Shown: one piece after another, positions 1 to 9,033 of the stretch | How the letters are laid out: each line of letters begins with the position of its first letter | Numbering within the stretch: the first letter of the stretch is position 1 | Assembly (NCBI RefSeq): GCF_003172955.1 | Contig: NZ_QGKR01000178.1 | Location: forward strand, 1 to 64,000 | DNA: 64,000 nucleotides | From: Micromonospora acroterricola | Lineage (GTDB): Bacteria > Actinomycetota > Actinomycetes > Mycobacteriales > Micromonosporaceae | Direction: 5' to 3' | Notes under the pieces: model-generated | Database searches by the model: none | What the model saw: only the letters and a program-made list of their open reading frames with translations | Told to the model about the DNA's origin: nothing | Program-made: the position numbers and the translations under genes

Positions 1-922
<922 letters not shown>

Positions 923-923
923 G

Positions 924-2429
924 TCAGCGGCCCCCGGGATCGGCGATGGCGGCCCGCATGATCTGACCGCCGATCCGCGCCGCCTCGGCGCTGCCGCCGC
1001 TGCCGGCCTGCTCCAGCACGACGCAGACCGCGGAGACCGGGTTGCCGTTCTTGTCCAGGGCGAACCCGATGAACCAGCCGTGGTCGGGCCGGTCCGGGGC
1101 GGACTGCGCGGTGCCGGTCTTGCCGCCGACCGTGTAGCCGCTGATCGCGGCCTTCTGGCCGGTGCCCTTCTGCACCACGCTGACCATCATCTCGCGCAGG
1201 TCCCCGGCTACCTGCCCGGTGACCGGCTGGCGCAACTCCCGCGGCTTGGCCGTGTAGTAGCTGGTGGTCCGGTCCGGCGCGAGCAGCTGCCGGACCAGGT
1301 ACGGCCGCATCTGGCTGCCGCCGTTGGCGACCGCACCGGCGATCATGGCGCCCTCAAGGGGGGTCATCCGGACGTTGTTCTGGCCGATCGAGGACTGGGC
1401 CAGCGCGGCCGGGTCGGTGCTGCCATCCGGGTTCTGCATATCCCCGGTCCGGCTGGCCGCCGTGCGCAGGCCGTCCTCACCGAGCTGGCCGACGGTGAGG
1501 TCGTCCTGCTCGAAGCCGAACTGCCGGGCCTTCTCCTTGAGGGTGTCGGCGCCGAGCCGCACACCGAGCTGCGCGAAGCCGGTGTTGCACGACTCGGTGA
1601 CCGCTTCCAGCAGGGTGACCTGAGGCTCGGGGCAGATCGACGGTGCGGCGTTGCGGATCGGTTCGCCGGAGGTGGGCGGGGTCCAGCTGGAGCCGGCCGG
1701 GATCGGGGTGCTCTTGGTGACGCCGTTCTCCAGGGCCGCAGCGGCCACCACGATCTTGAAGGTGGAGCCCGGCGGCAGCGTCTCGGACAGCGCGCGGTTC
1801 TTCAGCGGGCCGTCCGGGTCCTGCTCGAGCTTGTTGTACGCGGCCGCGGCCTCGGCGGTGTCGTGGCTGGCCAGCGGGTTCGGGTCGAAGCTGGGCATCG
1901 AGACGAGCGCCTGCACGGCCCCGGTCCGCGGGTCGATGGCGATGGCCGCGCCCTTCTTCACCCCCTGCTGGTTGTTGCGCAGCTGGTCGTAGGCGACGTC
2001 CTGGGCCCGCTTGGAGAGCGTGAGCAGCACGTTGCCGCCGCCGGTCTGGTCGCCGGTGAACATGTCCTTGAACCGGTCGCCGATCAGCTGGTCACTGGTG
2101 CCGGCGAGGAAGTCGTTCTCCACCCGCTCGATGCCGGTGTCCGCCAGGTTGACCGGCTTGTAGCCGAGCACCTGCGCGTACTTCGCGCCGCCCGGGTAGG
2201 TGCGCTGGAACTTCAGCTTGCCGGTGGTCTCCCGGCTGGTGGCCACCGCCGTGCCGCCGGCCTCGATGTTGCCGCGCTTGCGGTCGTACTCGGCGACCTG
2301 GACCCGACCGTTGTAGTCGCTGGTGCGGTATTCATCCGCCTTGTAGGCCTGAATCCAGTTGAGGTTCGCGAAGAGCAGACCGAACAGGACGATGACGACG
2401 ACGCCGACGCGGCGCAGGGGTGCGTTCAC
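924..2429 (-). CDS. pbpA: Penicillin-binding protein PbpA (class B transpeptidase)
   Basis: Peptidoglycan transpeptidase, 501 residues from GTG 2429. An N-terminal transmembrane anchor (about 9-27) is followed by a dimerisation region and the transpeptidase domain. The catalytic motifs are visible: SxxK as STFK at Ser222, SxN as SCN, and KTG at about 437 (GGKTGTAQ). The GTG start overlaps the stop of the upstream rodA by four bases (GTGA), suggesting translational coupling, as expected because SEDS glycosyltransferases pair with class B PBPs. An upstream in-frame extension exists but runs through rodA and is not needed. The substrate would be lipid II-derived glycan strands at the outer face of the membrane. 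Confidence 0.96.
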   Translation of the reverse strand: MNAPLRRVGVVVIVLFGLLFANLNWIQAYKADEYRTSDYNGRVQVAEYDRKRGNIEAGGTAVATSRETTGKLKFQRTYPGGAKYAQVLGYKPVNLADTGIERVENDFLAGTSDQLIGDRFKDMFTGDQTGGGNVLLTLSKRAQDVAYDQLRNNQQGVKKGAAIAIDPRTGAVQALVSMPSFDPNPLASHDTAEAAAAYNKLEQDPDGPLKNRALSETLPPGSTFKIVVAAAALENGVTKSTPIPAGSSWTPPTSGEPIRNAAPSICPEPQVTLLEAVTESCNTGFAQLGVRLGADTLKEKARQFGFEQDDLTVGQLGEDGLRTAASRTGDMQNPDGSTDPAALAQSSIGQNNVRMTPLEGAMIAGAVANGGSQMRPYLVRQLLAPDRTTSYYTAKPRELRQPVTGQVAGDLREMMVSVVQKGTGQKAAISGYTVGGKTGTAQSAPDRPDHGWFIGFALDKNGNPVSAVCVVLEQAGSGGSAEAARIGGQIMRAAIADPGGR

Positions 2430-3916
2430 GGCTTGATCACCTCCGTGGGAGCACCGTGCAGCTGCTCGGGCGGGCCGCCGGTGGGCCGGGCCGCCTTGCC
2501 GGCGCTGCCGCTCACCGGTCGACGGGCTCCGTCGGAGACCCGCAGCAGCACCGCGATGAGCAGCCAGTTCGCCATCAGTGACGAACCGCCGGCGGACAGG
2601 AACGGGGTGGTCTGACCGGTCAGCGGGATGAGCTTGCTGATGCCGCCGACGATCACGAAGACCTGGAGACCGAGGGTGAACGCGAGACCACCGGCGAGCA
2701 GCTTGCCGAACGAGTCCCGCACGGCGAGGGCGGCACGCAGCCCCCGCTCCACGATCAGCAGGTAGACGACCAGCAGCGCGGAGAGCCCGAAGAGGCCGAT
2801 CTCCTCGCCGATGCCGGCGAAGATGAAGTCGTTCTGCACCTCGGGCAGGATCTCCGGCTGACCGCCGCCCGGCCCGGCGCCGAAGAGCCCGCCCGTGCCC
2901 AGGGCGAGCAGCCCCTGGACGAGCTGGTAGCCCTTGTCGGTCGGGTCGGCGAACGGGTCCAGCCAGATCTCGGCGCGCAGGTAGAAGTTGGCGAAGGGGC
3001 CGCCCACCATCTCGCCGAGGACGTAGGCGAGGTAGGCGCCGCCGAAGAAGAGAATCAGACCGATGAGCAGCCAACTGACGCGTTCGGTGGCGATGTACAG
3101 CGTCACCACGAACATGCCGAAGTAGAGCAGCGAGGTGCCCAGGTCCTTCTCGAAGACCAGCACCAGGAGGCTGATCAGCCAGACCACGACCACCGGGCCG
3201 AGGTCTCGCCCACGCGGGAAGTCGATGCCGAGGAAACGCCGGCTCGCCAGCGACAGCACCTCGCGCTTGCGCACCAGGTAGTAGGCGAAGAAGACCAGCA
3301 GCGCGAGCTTGGCGAACTCACCGGGCTGGATGGAGAACGAGCCGACCCGGATCCACAGCTTGGCCCCGTTGATCTCGGAGATGCTGCGCGGCAGCACCGC
3401 CGGGAGCATCACCAGCACGATGCCGGCCAGCCCCAGGGTGTACGCGTAGCGGGAGACCGAACGGTGGTCGCGCATGATGGCGAGCAGACCGGCGGCGAGG
3501 ATCACCGAGGCGAGCGTCCAGGCCAGTTGGCGCCCGCCGATGCCGGCGAAGATGGCCAGGCTCTCCCGGTCGACCGGGGCGGCCTCGCCCAGGTCGATGC
3601 GGCGTAGGAAGCCCACCCCGAGGCCGTTGAGCAGGGCCACCGCCGGCAGCAGGGCCGGGTCGGCGAACGGGGCGAGAAACCGGATGACCAGGTGCAGGCC
3701 GAGGAAGACCGCGCCGAGCGCGGCGGCGGGCATCCAGAAGTCCGGGGTGACCGTGTCCAGCAGGTTCGCCTCGACGGTCGCCCCGTACGCGGCCACCAGC
3801 ACCATGGCGAGCAGCAGCAGGGACAGCTCGGCGTTGCGCCGGGACCGGGCCAGGCGTACGCCGGACTCCCCGCCCGTGGTGACGGGCGAGGGTGCCGGTG
3901 TGGCCGCTACGGTCAC
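2426..3916 (-). CDS. rodA: FtsW/RodA/SpoVE family SEDS glycosyltransferase
   Basis: Polytopic membrane protein of 496 residues, GTG start at 3916. Ten or more hydrophobic segments are visible, and the C-terminal part carries the SEDS-type region TGQTTPFLSAGGSS that precedes the last helices. SEDS proteins polymerise lipid II into glycan strands with a cognate class B PBP, here the coupled pbpA. The N-terminal 20 residues are polar and Pro/Thr-rich and the C-terminal tail (about the last 35 residues) is cytoplasmic-looking. Order and orientation match the mycobacterial Rv0017c locus, so rodA is a better name than ftsW, although sequence alone does not separate the two functions. Confidence 0.95.
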   Translation of the reverse strand: MTVAATPAPSPVTTGGESGVRLARSRRNAELSLLLLAMVLVAAYGATVEANLLDTVTPDFWMPAAALGAVFLGLHLVIRFLAPFADPALLPAVALLNGLGVGFLRRIDLGEAAPVDRESLAIFAGIGGRQLAWTLASVILAAGLLAIMRDHRSVSRYAYTLGLAGIVLVMLPAVLPRSISEINGAKLWIRVGSFSIQPGEFAKLALLVFFAYYLVRKREVLSLASRRFLGIDFPRGRDLGPVVVVWLISLLVLVFEKDLGTSLLYFGMFVVTLYIATERVSWLLIGLILFFGGAYLAYVLGEMVGGPFANFYLRAEIWLDPFADPTDKGYQLVQGLLALGTGGLFGAGPGGGQPEILPEVQNDFIFAGIGEEIGLFGLSALLVVYLLIVERGLRAALAVRDSFGKLLAGGLAFTLGLQVFVIVGGISKLIPLTGQTTPFLSAGGSSLMANWLLIAVLLRVSDGARRPVSGSAGKAARPTGGPPEQLHGAPTEVIKP

Positions 3917-3946
3917 GGGTGGAGTCCTCGGGATCTCAGCTGACGC

Positions 3947-5413
3947 TCACTCGGGAGACCGGCAACCGGCCGGGTCCAGCCCTGGCGTGGTCGAGTCGGA
4001 GGGCGTCGCGTCGGGTGTGGTCGTGGGGCCGGTCACGCCGACAGCGGCGGTCGCACCGGTGGTCGGGCTCGCGCCGACGGTCCCGTTGGGGGTCGCCGGC
4101 GCGCTGGGGCTGCCGTTCGGCGCGGGGGTCGTCCCGACCGGGGTCGGCGTCGGGGTCGACGCGTTGCCCTCCGTGCTCGGGTCGGCCGGGCAGATCGGCT
4201 TCAGGTTGGGGTTGCTCGGGGTGTCGCTGGTCAGCTCGGCGAGCTGGCGCTCGGCGTCCGGCTCGCTCTTGGCCCGGATGCCGACCTTGACGGTGTCCTG
4301 CGCTGCCACGGTGAGGTCGTCCAGCCGGGTGCCGCTGGTGCGGTGCACCGTGGAGAGGTCCATCCCGGCGATCTGACCCTGGATGCCACGGAAGACGGCC
4401 ACCTGGCCCTCCTCGGTGGCGCCCACGTAGTACTGCCGCTGGGTGTACGTCCAGCCGGCGAAGGCCGCGCCGCCGAGGATCACCAGCAGGGCCAGCGCCA
4501 TGGCGGTCGCCCGCACGGGCCGGCGCTTCGGCCGATCCTGTTCGTCGTCCGACGCCGCCGGCTCCTCGGGCGCGGCGGGGCGCGGCGCGGAGAGCGCCGA
4601 GGCCCGGGCGGCCGGGGTGGAGTCGTCGGCGGAGGTGGCCATGCCCCGGTCCCGTGCGGCGGCGCCGCCCACGATCGGGGTCGCCTCGACGATGTCCTGG
4701 TCGGTGGCGTCGGCGATGATCACCGTGATGTTGTCCGGGCCGCCGCCGCGCAGCGCGAGCTGCACCAGCCGCTCGACGCACTGCTGCGGGTCGGTGTACT
4801 CCCGCAGGGTCTCGCCGATGGTCTCGGCGCTGACCACGCCCGAGAGGCCGTCGCTGCAGATCAGGTACCGGTCACCGGGGAGCACCTGGCGCACCGAGTA
4901 CTCCGGGTCGATGTCCCGGCCGTCCAGGGCACGGGTCAACAGCGACCGCTGTGGGTGGCTGCTCGCCTCCTCGGCGCTGATCCGGCCCTCGTCGACGAGC
5001 ATCTGGACGTACGTGTCGTCCTTGGTGATCTGCGCGAACTCGCCGTTGCGCAGCAGATAGGCCCGCGAGTCGCCGATGTGGACCATCCCGAGCTTGCTGC
5101 CGGAGAAGAGGGTCGCGGTCAGCGTGGTGCCCATCCCCTCCAGCTGCGGGTTGGCGTCCACCGTGTCGCGGAGTTGTTGGTTGGCGGTGCCCACGGCTGA
5201 ACGCAACGCGTCGACGAGAGCGTCCCCCGGGACGTCCTCGTCGAGCGGCGCCATGGCACCGATGACGATGTTGCTGGCGACGTCACCGGCGGCCATGCCG
5301 CCCATGCCGTCGGCAACGGCGAGTAGCCGCGGCCCGGCGTAGACGGAGTCTTGATTGCCGTCTCGGATCAGACCGCGGTCGCTGTGGGCCGCATAGCGCA
5401 GGGTCAGAGTCAT
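3947..5413 (-). CDS. pstP: PP2C-family Ser/Thr phosphatase PstP
   Basis: Dephosphorylates the PknA/PknB kinases and their targets. The PP2C catalytic domain occupies about residues 1-235, with metal-binding motifs DGMGG, GDSRAYLL and GGPDNITVI intact. A basic stretch (KRRPVR) precedes one transmembrane helix at about 302-322; an extracytoplasmic domain follows, ending in a Thr/Pro/Ala/Gly-rich low-complexity tail. 488 residues, ATG 5413. Its start overlaps the stop of fhaB (ATGA, 5410-5413), and rodA follows 30 bases downstream, so it is in the middle of the operon. Length and topology match actinobacterial PstP. Confidence 0.96.
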   Translation of the reverse strand: MTLTLRYAAHSDRGLIRDGNQDSVYAGPRLLAVADGMGGMAAGDVASNIVIGAMAPLDEDVPGDALVDALRSAVGTANQQLRDTVDANPQLEGMGTTLTATLFSGSKLGMVHIGDSRAYLLRNGEFAQITKDDTYVQMLVDEGRISAEEASSHPQRSLLTRALDGRDIDPEYSVRQVLPGDRYLICSDGLSGVVSAETIGETLREYTDPQQCVERLVQLALRGGGPDNITVIIADATDQDIVEATPIVGGAAARDRGMATSADDSTPAARASALSAPRPAAPEEPAASDDEQDRPKRRPVRATAMALALLVILGGAAFAGWTYTQRQYYVGATEEGQVAVFRGIQGQIAGMDLSTVHRTSGTRLDDLTVAAQDTVKVGIRAKSEPDAERQLAELTSDTPSNPNLKPICPADPSTEGNASTPTPTPVGTTPAPNGSPSAPATPNGTVGASPTTGATAAVGVTGPTTTPDATPSDSTTPGLDPAGCRSPE

Positions 5414-5895
5414 GGCCGTAATTCGAGGGAAGTGCGGCCGATCCGGATCGGCACGCCGAGGGGGACGGGGGTTGGTCCGGTGACCTTAGCGCGATCGAGG
5501 TACGTGCCGTTAGTCGAGCCGAGGTCCTCGACGAACCACTGCCCGTCGCGCGGCACGAGCCGGGCGTGCCGCGCGGAGGCGTAGTCGTCGGTGATGACCA
5601 GGGTGGAGTCCTCGGCCCGACCGATGGTGATCTGCGCTTCACCGAGAGTGATCCGGGTGCCGGCCAGCTGACCGGCGGTCACCACCAGCTGGTGTGCCGC
5701 CCTGCCCCGTTTCACCTTCGCTGGCTTGGCCGCCTGCCCCGTCGAGGCGCCCACCGCGCGCGGCGCCGCCACCAGACGACCGGACCGGGCACCCGCGAAG
5801 AGGTCCCGGCGGATCACGCCGACCACCGTGAACACGAAGATCCACAGCAGGATCAGGAACCCGAACCGGGCGACGGTGATGACCAGTTCCGGCAA
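5410..5895 (-). CDS. fhaB: FHA-domain protein FhaB/FipA
   Basis: A 161-residue protein with one N-terminal transmembrane helix (about 5-28) and a C-terminal forkhead-associated domain (about 70-161). The phosphothreonine-binding signatures TIGRAEDSTLV, SARHARL and DLGSTNGTYLD are intact. The mycobacterial homologue is a substrate of PknA/PknB and links division proteins to phospho-signalling. It lies six bases downstream of fhaA and overlaps pstP by four bases. Some basic residues (KPAKVKRGR) follow the membrane segment, consistent with a cytoplasmic FHA domain. Confidence 0.95.
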   Translation of the reverse strand: MPELVITVARFGFLILLWIFVFTVVGVIRRDLFAGARSGRLVAAPRAVGASTGQAAKPAKVKRGRAAHQLVVTAGQLAGTRITLGEAQITIGRAEDSTLVITDDYASARHARLVPRDGQWFVEDLGSTNGTYLDRAKVTGPTPVPLGVPIRIGRTSLELRP

Positions 5896-5901
5896 GGCGG
5901 G

Positions 5902-6663
5902 TCAGCCGTCCACGCGGAAGGTCAGCGTCGTGGTGCCGAGCTGGACCATGTCACCCGGGTTGAGGGCGACGGCGGAGACCCGCTGGCCGTTGACCATGGT
6001 GCCGTTGGTCGACCCCAGATCGGTCAGCACGACCTGTCCGCCGTCGAAGTCCAGCCGGGCGTGTCGCCGGGAGATGCCGACGTCGGGCAGGCGCAGGTTG
6101 GCCTGGTCGCCGCGACCGATCACCGTCGACCCCATCTGGAGCGGATAGGTGCGCCCGTCGCCCGAGACCAGCCGCACGTTGCGGCCGCCGCCGTGCCCGG
6201 GCGGCGGGCCGTAGCCGCCACCCTGGTCGTACGCGGGGTAGGCGGGCGGGCCGGCGTCGTAGCCGGGCGCCGACACCGGGGCGACCTCGCCGCCGGTGTA
6301 GACCTCGGCGGTGACCCGGAACATCCCCGTGTCCAGGCCCTCCCCCCGTTCGATCTCGACGATCACGTCGCCATAGACCGTCCAGGCCTGCTCGCCGATG
6401 AACTCCGCCTGCGACTGGGCCAGCTCCTGGGCCAGCGCGGCGGCGTACGGCGCCAGCCGACTGTGGTCGAACGGCGAGAGATCGATCACGTAGCGGTTGG
6501 GCACCAACGTGCGCCCACCGGCCAGGATCGCCTTGTGCGCCTCGGCCTCCCGCTGCATGGCGTTGAGGATCTCCACGGGGTGGACCACCCCTTTGAAGAC
6601 CTTGGCGAAGGCCCCCTCGACCAGGCCTTCCAGACGCTTCTCGAAGCGTTGCAGCACGCTCAC
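5902..6663 (-). CDS. fhaA: FHA-domain protein FhaA
   Basis: Contains an N-terminal DUF3662/FhaA-N domain (about 1-120) and a C-terminal FHA domain (about 165-253) with signatures VIGRGDQANLRLPD, SRRHARLDF and DLGSTNGTMVNG, joined by a short Gly/Pro/Tyr-rich linker. Much shorter than mycobacterial FhaA because the linker is about 45 residues. I place the start at GTG 6663 (VSVLQRFEKRLEG) because GAGGAGGAG lies six bases upstream; ATG 6690 would add nine residues but has no ribosome-binding site. In mycobacteria FhaA binds phosphorylated MviN and regulates peptidoglycan precursor flipping. First gene of the operon. Confidence 0.94.
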   Translation of the reverse strand: MSVLQRFEKRLEGLVEGAFAKVFKGVVHPVEILNAMQREAEAHKAILAGGRTLVPNRYVIDLSPFDHSRLAPYAAALAQELAQSQAEFIGEQAWTVYGDVIVEIERGEGLDTGMFRVTAEVYTGGEVAPVSAPGYDAGPPAYPAYDQGGGYGPPPGHGGGRNVRLVSGDGRTYPLQMGSTVIGRGDQANLRLPDVGISRRHARLDFDGGQVVLTDLGSTNGTMVNGQRVSAVALNPGDMVQLGTTTLTFRVDG

Positions 6664-6788
6664 CGGCTCCTCCTCGGGTCCCGAGGACATGATGGTATCC
6701 GGCCGGCGCGCGCGCAGCTCACACGCCGCTCGGCCGCCTGCTACCGGCCTGTTCGGATGGGCCGGGACTACCGTGCTACTCTTTCGTC

Positions 6789-6815
6789 CGCCACGAACGG
6801 TAACCGCTCGTGGCG
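6789..6815. promoter_or_regulatory. 27-bp palindrome in the fhaA/tRNA-Leu intergenic region
   Basis: Arms CGCCACGA (6789-6796) and TCGTGGCG (6808-6815) flank an inner CGGT-A-ACCG, giving a symmetrical element with one mismatched pair (6797/6807). It is about 125 bases upstream of the fhaA start, where the operon promoter should be, and about 80 bases upstream of the tRNA. It could be an operator or an RNA hairpin; no regulator is identified. Confidence 0.5.
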
Positions 6816-6850
6816 AGCGCCGGGGACAGCGTAGTATCTCCGGGGCCCGC

Positions 6851-6880
6851 TGGAGACAGCGGCACCGGGGCGGCTAAAGT
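6851..6880 (+). promoter_or_regulatory. Possible promoter for tRNA-Leu
   Basis: TAAAGT (6875-6880) is a good minus-10 for a housekeeping sigma factor and would start transcription about 11 bases before the tRNA. The matching minus-35 (TGGAGA, 18-base spacing) is poor, so this is tentative. Confidence 0.35.
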
Positions 6881-6897
6881 GTTCCGGGTCGTGCCAC

Positions 6898-6980
6898 GGG
6901 GATGTGGCGGAATGGCAGACGCGCACGGTTCAGGTCCGTGTGCCCGAAAGGGCGTGGGGGTTCAACTCCCCCCATCCCCA
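6898..6980 (+). tRNA. leuT: tRNA-Leu (anticodon CAG)
   Basis: An 83-base class II tRNA. The acceptor stem GGGGATG (6898-6904) pairs with CATCCCC (6973-6979), followed by discriminator A6980. The anticodon stem CACGG/CCGTG encloses loop TTCAGGT, giving anticodon CAG, which reads CUG leucine codons. A long variable arm (TGCCCGAAAGGGCG) and TpsiC arm (GGGGGTTCAACTCCCCC) are clear. The 3' CCA is not encoded. A leucine tRNA next to fhaA is also found in mycobacteria. Confidence 0.97.
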
Positions 6981-7090
6981 CCCACCGACGAGGGCTCCGC
7001 AGATGCGGGGCCCTTCCGTCATATCGGGGCGTGCCGGACGTCACGCTATGCTCCGATGGTTCTCTGCCTCCGATGGACCAGGAGTGGCGT

Positions 7091-8164
7091 GTGAGTGTCG
7101 CGTTGGTGACCGGGTCGGGTGGTCTGATCGGCTCCGAGGCGGTCCGGCACTTCGCCGGCCTCGGTCTGGACGTCGTCGGCATCGACAACGACATGCGCCG
7201 GTACTTCTTCGGCGAGGACGGCTCCACCTCGTGGAGCCTCGAGCGACTCAGCCGTGACCTGGGTAACGCGTACACCCACGCCGCGGTGGACATCCGGGAC
7301 CGGGACGGCCTGGAGCAGGTGTTCAAGAAGTACGGCTCGGACATCGCCGTGGTGATCCACAGCGCCGCGCAGCCGAGTCACGACTGGGCGGCCAAGGAGC
7401 CGTACACGGACTTCGACGTGAACGCCGGCGGCACGCTCAACATCCTGGAGAACACCCGGCGGCACGCGATCGACGCGCCGTTCATCCACTGCTCGACCAA
7501 CAAGGTCTACGGCGACCGGCCCAACAGCCTGCCGCTGATCGAGCTGGAGACCCGGTACGAGCTGCCCGAGGACCACCGCTGGTACCAGGGCATCACCGAG
7601 GAGATGTCGATCGACAACTCCCTGCACTCGGTCTTCGGCGCCTCGAAGGTCGCCGCCGACGTGATGGTCCAGGAGTACGGGCGCTACTTCGACATGAAGA
7701 CCGCCTGCTTCCGGGGTGGCACGCTGACCGGCCCGGCGCACTCGGCGGCCGAGCTGCACGGGTTCCTGGCCTACCTCATGCGCTGCGTCATGGAGGGCAG
7801 GACGTACAACCTGTTCGGCTACAAGGGCAAGATGGTCCGCGACGCGATCCACTCCCACGACGTGCTGACCGCGTTCGAGGCGTTCTTCCGGGCACCGCGC
7901 TCGGCGGAGGTCTACAACCTCGGCGGTGGCCGGCACTCCAACACCTCGCACATCGAGGCGTTCCGCATCGCCGAGGAGATCACCGGCCGCGAGGCGCAGA
8001 TCAACTACGTCGAGCAGAACCGGACCGGCGACCACCAGTGGTACGTCAGCAGCATGGCCCGGTTCGAGGAGCAGTACCCGGAGTGGAAGATTACCTATGA
8101 CGTCCCGATGATCCTGCGGGAGATCTACGAGGCCAACGTGGACAAGTGGGTGCCCCAGGCATGA
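7091..8164 (+). CDS. Extended-SDR NAD-dependent epimerase/dehydratase (nucleotide-sugar type)
   Basis: A 357-residue Rossmann-fold protein starting at GTG 7091, with AGGAG six bases upstream. The N-terminal dinucleotide motif TGSGGLIG is followed by an acidic residue at the end of beta-2 (GIDNDMR), as in NAD-binding sugar epimerases. It resembles the CDP-tyvelose/CDP-paratose 2-epimerase branch. The usual YxxxK catalytic pair appears as FGASK (in [11 protein letters not shown]): the Lys is kept but the Tyr is Phe. Either a neighbouring residue supplies the acid/base or this subfamily does other chemistry. Its stop overlaps the next gene (ATGA), a WecG/TagA glycosyltransferase, so the pair probably modifies a cell-surface glycan; the substrate is unknown. 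Confidence 0.88.
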   Translation: MSVALVTGSGGLIGSEAVRHFAGLGLDVVGIDNDMRRYFFGEDGSTSWSLERLSRDLGNAYTHAAVDIRDRDGLEQVFKKYGSDIAVVIHSAAQPSHDWAAKEPYTDFDVNAGGTLNILENTRRHAIDAPFIHCSTNKVYGDRPNSLPLIELETRYELPEDHRWYQGITEEMSIDNSLHSVFGASKVAADVMVQEYGRYFDMKTACFRGGTLTGPAHSAAELHGFLAYLMRCVMEGRTYNLFGYKGKMVRDAIHSHDVLTAFEAFFRAPRSAEVYNLGGGRHSNTSHIEAFRIAEEITGREAQINYVEQNRTGDHQWYVSSMARFEEQYPEWKITYDVPMILREIYEANVDKWVPQA

Positions 8165-8967
8165 CCGCACAGACCAAGCGCAACGTGCTCGGCGTCCTGG
8201 TCGACGCCACCGACTACGCCGCGGCGACCGACGCCGTGGTGACCGCGGCGCACGAGCGGCGCCCGCTCGCGCTGACCGCGCTGGCCGTGCACGGCGTGAT
8301 GACCGGTGTGCTGGACCCGGCGCACAACGCCCGGCTCAACTCCTTCGACGTGGTCACCCCGGACGGGCAGCCGGTGCGCTGGGCGCTCAACCTGCTGCAC
8401 CACGCCGGGCTCTCCGACCGGGTCTACGGGCCGACGCTGACCCTGCACGTGCTCTCCCGCTTCGCCGACGAGGGGCTGCCGGTCTACCTGTACGGCTCCA
8501 CCGAGGAGACGCTGGCCAAGCTGATCCCGGCGCTGGAGCGGATGTTCCCCGCGCTGAAGATCGCCGGGGTGGAGCCGTCGAAGTTCCGCGCGGTCCAGCC
8601 GGGCGAGGACGCCGAGATCGCGGACCGCATCCGGTCCAGTGGCGCCCGGCTCGTCCTGGTGGGGCTCGGCTGCCCGCGCCAGGAGGTCTTCACGTACGCC
8701 ATGCGGCCGCTGCTCGACATGCCGCTGATGGCGGTCGGCGCGGCCTTCGACTACCACGCCGGGCTGCTGCGCCAGCCCCCTTCGTGGATGCAGCGCGCCG
8801 GCCTCGAGTGGTTCTGGCGGCTCGGTCTGGAGCCGAAGCGGCTCTGGCGCCGCTACGTGATCCTCAACCCGGCCTACCTGACCCGGCTCGCCGGGCAGAA
8901 GACCGGCCTGTGGAAGGCCCGCCCGCCGGCGCCGGCCACCGAGCGCCCGGCCACCTTCGCGGTCTGA
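8161..8967 (+). CDS. WecG/TagA/CpsF family glycosyltransferase
   Basis: A 268-residue enzyme starting at ATG 8161, overlapping the upstream epimerase stop by four bases. Members transfer N-acetylmannosamine(-uronate) or related sugars onto polyprenyl-linked acceptors (TagA in teichoic acid, WecG in ECA). Family landmarks are visible: the [10 protein letters not shown] region near the N-terminus, [18 protein letters not shown], and [10 protein letters not shown] with the conserved GxPxQE-like motif. The C-terminus is basic ([10 protein letters not shown]), consistent with membrane association. With the preceding epimerase it forms a two-gene operon ended by a strong hairpin terminator. Confidence 0.92.
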   Translation: MTAQTKRNVLGVLVDATDYAAATDAVVTAAHERRPLALTALAVHGVMTGVLDPAHNARLNSFDVVTPDGQPVRWALNLLHHAGLSDRVYGPTLTLHVLSRFADEGLPVYLYGSTEETLAKLIPALERMFPALKIAGVEPSKFRAVQPGEDAEIADRIRSSGARLVLVGLGCPRQEVFTYAMRPLLDMPLMAVGAAFDYHAGLLRQPPSWMQRAGLEWFWRLGLEPKRLWRRYVILNPAYLTRLAGQKTGLWKARPPAPATERPATFAV

Positions 8968-8984
8968 CCCTCCTCCGTACGGCA

Positions 8985-9018
8985 CGAGGCCCCACCCGGC
9001 GTTCCGGGTGGGGCCTCG
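8985..9018. terminator. Bidirectional hairpin terminator
   Basis: A perfect 15-bp stem (8985-8999 with 9004-9018) and a CGTT loop, between the convergent glycosyltransferase and subtilase genes. Confidence 0.85.
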
Positions 9019-9033
9019 GCCGTGGGAACCAGG

